Shown piece after piece: positions 5,669 through 8,590 of a stretch of 8,590 nucleotides of DNA. The stretch is from an uncultured Planctomycetaceae bacterium (GTDB lineage: Bacteria; Planctomycetota; Planctomycetia; Pirellulales; UBA1268): positions 1 through 8,590 of the forward strand of contig CAJBSQ010000189.1 in the NCBI GenBank assembly GCA_903958265.1, written 5' to 3'. How positions within the stretch are numbered: position 1 is the first letter of the stretch; every line of letters begins with the position of its first letter. Under the pieces are notes generated by a model. The model ran no database searches, was not told where the DNA came from, and worked only from the letters and a program-made list of their open reading frames with translations. The translations under genes were made by a program, and so were the position numbers.

Positions 5669-7987
5669 CTACTTCTGCTTCTTCCGAGACTGCCGCTTCT
5701 CGCGGGCCGCCGTCGCCGCCCCGTTGGCCGACGTCTTCGCGACCGCCGAAAACCCCGCATCGACCACCCGCCCGCCGGCGGCCGTCTTCGGCAGCGTCTT
5801 CGGAAGCCAGAGCCGCTCCGCAATACCCCACAGGCTCGAGGCGATGAAGTACAGGCATAGGCCGCAGGGCACCTTGAAGAACATCAGGGCCATGAACCAC
5901 ATCATGTAGTTCATCACCTGCTGCTGCATCTTCTGCTGCTCATCGACCGCCGGCGGCATGAACAGCTTCTGCTGCCAGAGAAACAGGCCGATCGTCACCA
6001 GCGGGAAGAGGTTTAAGAACGGGCCGAGCCAGCCCTCGGGGGCTGTCAGGAATGCCGGCAGCACTTTCGACCAGTCCCAGAGCATGTCGGGAGCGGCGAG
6101 ATTGGAGCACCAGCGGATCGCCGAACTAAACAGCGGGGCCTGCCGCAGCTCGACGTCGGTGGCGAGCGAGCGGTAGAGCCCCATGAAGATCGGCACCTGG
6201 ATGAACACCAGGAGGCAGCCGCCCATCGGATTGTAGTTGTGCTTCTTCCACAAATCCTGGGTGGCCTGCGTCTTCTTGGTGGGGTCGTCCTGGTACTTCT
6301 CGTTGATCGCCTTCATCTCCGGCTGCAGTTCCTGCATCTTCTGCGAGGAGATTGCCTGCTTGCGGCTCACCGGAAACATCGCCCCGCGGACGAGCACCGT
6401 GAGCAGCAGGATCGCGATCCCGTAGTTGCCGATCACAGCGTGGATGGCATGGAGAATGGCGATCATCGGGCGGGCCACCCAGCCGAACCAGCCGTAGTAC
6501 ACAAGGTCGTCCATGGCGGAGCCGGCCGCGCCGTACTGGGCGAGCAGTTCGGGCCGCTTCGGCCCGGCGAAGATGCCGTAGCGGTGGCTGACGGTGGTTC
6601 CCGACGGGATCGCGAGGTCGCGAGACACGACCCGGCTGGTCACGTCGATCAGCTTCTTGCGGGCCGCCGAGGGCACCTCGCCCACGGCGAGCGGCCGCAC
6701 CTCGGCGAGCGCCGGCGCGTCGGCACCGGAGTCGGCGGGAATCAGGGCCGCCGCGAAGTAGAGCGCGTCGACGCCCGCGAACGACAGGGGCGTGCTCGCC
6801 CCGATCGACGACGAGGGAAAGTCGAGCTTGCCGTCGGCGATCTTCAGGCCGCTGATCATCGTGCCCGGCTTGCCTGTGAAGCGGATCGCCACGTCGCGAA
6901 CGGCCAGCGAGCCCCAGTCGCGGGCCACCCGCTGGGCGTACCACCAGCCCTCGGTCGGCAGTCCCGTGGGGCCGTCGAGCGCGTAGGCCACGGTGGCGTC
7001 CTTGTCGCCGGCCCGCAACTGCACGACGAGTTCGAGCCCGTAGCCGTTGCCCTCCTGGCCGTCGCCCGCGGTCGCGGCCAGGCGATATTCCTTGGCCACG
7101 GTCAGCCCGCCGGGGAGCGTGCGGGTGAACCGCACCCGCGACGGATCGGCCGCGGCGTCGAGTTGCCAGTCGACGTCGGCGAGTTCGAGGCCGGGAATCT
7201 CGGCCAGCGGCTCCGCCGGTCGCTTGCGACCGTCGCGAGATTCCAGCGACAGGCGAAACGAGAGCGGGTCGTGCGGGCTGCCATCGGGATCGTCGACGGG
7301 CGCTGTCTGGTATTCAGGACGCACCACCTCCAGCGGTCGCCGATCGAGCTTCACGTCGATCGCGGAGGAGCTGCCATCGCGGACCACGTCGAGCGTCACG
7401 GTGCGGCGGGGCTTCGTCGTCGCGAGCACCTCGCGGAGCGCGTCGGCGTCGGGCGTGGCCGTTCCATCGACCTTCGCGATCACATCGCCCACCTTCAGGC
7501 CGGCGCGGGCCGCGGGGGTGCCGGGGCCCACCACGCCGATGCGACAGCCCCCCTCCACGGCCTCGGCGGCGAGATGGCCGAGGTATCCGGAGCGGTCGTC
7601 CTGATCGTGAAACTTCTCGTCGGCCAGTTCGATCCGCTCGATTGCGGCGCCGCGGCTGGTGAACGTGACGAGCATCCGGTCCGCGGCGGGATCGAGCGAG
7701 CCGAGCGTGCGGCGAACCCGCGGGGCCGGCGGCGACGCCTCGCCGATTCCGCCGGCTTCGGCTGCGGCCGCGTTCAGATTCGGGATCGCCTGCTCGACGG
7801 AGCCAGTTGCTGCGGGCCCGGCCGGGTCAGCCGCGTCGGCCGGAGGGCCTGCCTGGTCAGCCACCCGATTGCCGGCCTGCGCCCCGGCCGGCTCCGGCGG
7901 ACGGGGAAACAGCCATGTCTGGAGCACCTGGCTGGCCAGGATGATCGCCAGCGAAATGACGAAGAACTGGATGGTACGACGGTCCAC
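5669..7987 (-). CDS. yidC: Membrane protein insertase YidC with an inserted periplasmic PDZ domain
   Basis: YidC inserts and folds inner-membrane proteins, alone or with SecYEG. The 772 residues show an N-terminal membrane helix (about 7-26) and an alanine/proline-rich linker (30-95). The periplasmic domain follows (about 100-480), then the conserved insertase core. Core helices lie near 520-540 (NYGIAILLLTVLVRG, with the groove arginine R534), 588-608, 655-672 and 694-722. A charged cytoplasmic hairpin (about 545-585, SSQKMQELQPEMKAINEKY) lies between the first two. The C-terminus is basic (REKRQSRKKQK), as expected for ribosome contact. Unlike E. coli YidC (548 residues), a PDZ-like domain interrupts the periplasmic beta-sandwich at about 145-220, with GTPAARAGLKVGDVIAKVDG (156-175) as its core. 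The start is GTG at 7987. The upstream frame has no other start before a stop at 8036, and only a weak CAGG lies 9 nt ahead. The phosphoesterase gene ends 48 bp upstream and mnmE follows after 49 bp. Confidence 0.95.
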   Translation of the reverse strand: MDRRTIQFFVISLAIILASQVLQTWLFPRPPEPAGAQAGNRVADQAGPPADAADPAGPAATGSVEQAIPNLNAAAAEAGGIGEASPPAPRVRRTLGSLDPAADRMLVTFTSRGAAIERIELADEKFHDQDDRSGYLGHLAAEAVEGGCRIGVVGPGTPAARAGLKVGDVIAKVDGTATPDADALREVLATTKPRRTVTLDVVRDGSSSAIDVKLDRRPLEVVRPEYQTAPVDDPDGSPHDPLSFRLSLESRDGRKRPAEPLAEIPGLELADVDWQLDAAADPSRVRFTRTLPGGLTVAKEYRLAATAGDGQEGNGYGLELVVQLRAGDKDATVAYALDGPTGLPTEGWWYAQRVARDWGSLAVRDVAIRFTGKPGTMISGLKIADGKLDFPSSSIGASTPLSFAGVDALYFAAALIPADSGADAPALAEVRPLAVGEVPSAARKKLIDVTSRVVSRDLAIPSGTTVSHRYGIFAGPKRPELLAQYGAAGSAMDDLVYYGWFGWVARPMIAILHAIHAVIGNYGIAILLLTVLVRGAMFPVSRKQAISSQKMQELQPEMKAINEKYQDDPTKKTQATQDLWKKHNYNPMGGCLLVFIQVPIFMGLYRSLATDVELRQAPLFSSAIRWCSNLAAPDMLWDWSKVLPAFLTAPEGWLGPFLNLFPLVTIGLFLWQQKLFMPPAVDEQQKMQQQVMNYMMWFMALMFFKVPCGLCLYFIASSLWGIAERLWLPKTLPKTAAGGRVVDAGFSAVAKTSANGAATAAREKRQSRKKQK
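7328..7555 (-). other. PDZ domain coding segment inside yidC
   Basis: Residues about 145-220 of YidC match a bacterial PDZ domain of the DegP/RseP type. They show the carboxylate-binding region CRIGVVGPGTPAARAG (148-163), the KVGDVI turn (165-170), a KVDG strand (172-175), a helix around DADALREVL (180-188), and the closing strands TVTLDVVRDG (196-205) and AIDVKLDRRP (209-218). The reading frame is continuous with conserved YidC sequence on both sides, so this is an in-frame insertion and not a separate gene. Confidence 0.85.
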
Positions 7988-8035
7988 GGAAGCGTGCCTG
8001 CTGCGAAAGGGAGGGATGTGGGAAACGACGGACGC

Positions 8036-8590
8036 TCAGCGGCCCTGGCTGAGACGATCGCCAAGAAAGTTGTCGAGGTCGGCGATGCCATGAATCTTGC
8101 GGCAGGTCGTCTCGAAGGGATAGGCAATCCTGCGGAACCGCACCCGGCGGTCGTCCTCGACCACCACGTAGCAGGCCCGCGGATCGTTGTCGCGGGGCTG
8201 ACCCACCGACCCGACGTTGACCATCGCCTTCGTGGCCGGGAGATCGATGGCCACCTCCGCGTCGCTGCGGGGCACGCTGGGCGACAGGAACTCCGGCGAC
8301 AGGGTGAACAGACCGGGAATGTGGGTGTGGCCTTGGAAGCAGTAGCGGCCGACGAGTTCGAAGATGTGCTCCATCTTCAGGGGATTATAGATGTCTTCGG
8401 GAAACACGTATTCATCGAGCGGCCGGCGGGCCGAGCCGTGCACGAACATGAAGTCGCCGTCGGCATGCGTGCGGGGCAGTTCGCCCAGGAAATCCATCAG
8501 CGAATCGGCCGAGTTCCGCGGCAATCGGTCGTGCAACTCGAGCTGGCTGCGGGTCCAGCGGATCGCCCGCTCGGCCCCGGAGTTGAAGCC
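8036..8590 (-). CDS. Calcineurin-like metallophosphoesterase, C-terminal part (runs off the right edge)
   Basis: The frame is open from the window edge (first full codon 8590-8588) to a TGA at 8036-8038, giving 184 residues. A TTG at 8536 is an internal leucine codon and not the start. Metal-binding motifs of the YfcE-like bacterial metallophosphoesterases are visible: FVHGSARRPLDEYV, with the histidine that follows the central domain; FQGHTHIPG, carrying the GHTH metal ligands; and VNVGSVGQPRDNDPRACYVV, a variant of the family's NPGSVGQPR segment. The N-terminal DxH and GD/GN motifs must lie beyond the edge. The protein is probably a cytoplasmic phosphodiesterase or phosphatase; the substrate cannot be read from the sequence. 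Its stop lies 48 bp before the yidC start, and it probably shares a transcript with yidC. Confidence 0.9.
   Translation of the reverse strand, partial: GFNSGAERAIRWTRSQLELHDRLPRNSADSLMDFLGELPRTHADGDFMFVHGSARRPLDEYVFPEDIYNPLKMEHIFELVGRYCFQGHTHIPGLFTLSPEFLSPSVPRSDAEVAIDLPATKAMVNVGSVGQPRDNDPRACYVVVEDDRRVRFRRIAYPFETTCRKIHGIADLDNFLGDRLSQGR

Noticed and set aside
8534..8536. TTG as the start codon of the phosphoesterase
   Set aside because: The frame stays open to the window edge upstream of it (GFNSGAERAIRW and onward), and the family needs N-terminal metal-binding motifs not yet seen. The codon is an internal leucine.
1..8590. A hidden mobile element, CRISPR array, defence system or RNA gene
   Set aside because: No array of spaced repeats, transposase or integrase motifs, terminal inverted repeats, tRNA-like fold or rRNA sequence was seen by eye on either strand. 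Composition is even and all large stretches belong to recognisable cellular genes.

Overview
The window is high-GC bacterial DNA, dense with genes, that looks like ordinary chromosome rather than a mobile or island region. It encodes a YidC with the large periplasmic domain of the Gram-negative type, a tRNA-modification GTPase (MnmE), a UvrD/Rep helicase, a divergent aldehyde dehydrogenase and a calcineurin-like phosphoesterase. The base composition, the divergent MnmE and the PDZ-bearing YidC make a planctomycete (Pirellulales-like) my best guess. That assignment is inference; no rRNA or other marker in the window proves it.

Layout. At the left edge (1-135, minus) is the first 45 codons of a membrane-anchored protein with a strong Shine-Dalgarno site and a good sigma70-like promoter. 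It is divergently transcribed from a 717-residue superfamily 1 helicase (281-2434, plus). The helicase has no Shine-Dalgarno site, but an extended -10 element lies so close to its ATG that the mRNA may be leaderless. The helicase converges on a minus-strand gene cluster, with a 73-bp spacer between the two stops that holds a GAGCG-rich stretch and a GC hairpin. Read 5' to 3' on the minus strand, the cluster is metallophosphoesterase (8590-8036, cut by the right edge), yidC (7987-5669), mnmE (5619-4189) and an aldehyde dehydrogenase-like gene (4178-2508). Its gaps are 48, 49 and 10 bp. No stretch over 300 bases lacks a gene.

How the genes work together. yidC and mnmE are neighbours in many bacteria, usually after rpmH-rnpA. 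Here a phosphoesterase precedes yidC and a divergent aldehyde dehydrogenase follows mnmE. The cluster is probably one transcript: membrane-protein insertion, wobble-uridine modification of tRNA, and two enzymes of unknown substrate. The helicase serves DNA repair or replication and is independent of the cluster.

Points of most interest are a PDZ domain inserted in the periplasmic domain of YidC; an MnmE with altered G3 and G4 motifs, a longer switch II and no recognisable YTGE/HGG signatures; and an aldehyde dehydrogenase with non-canonical surroundings to its catalytic cysteine. I found no CRISPR array, transposon, defence system, tRNA or rRNA.
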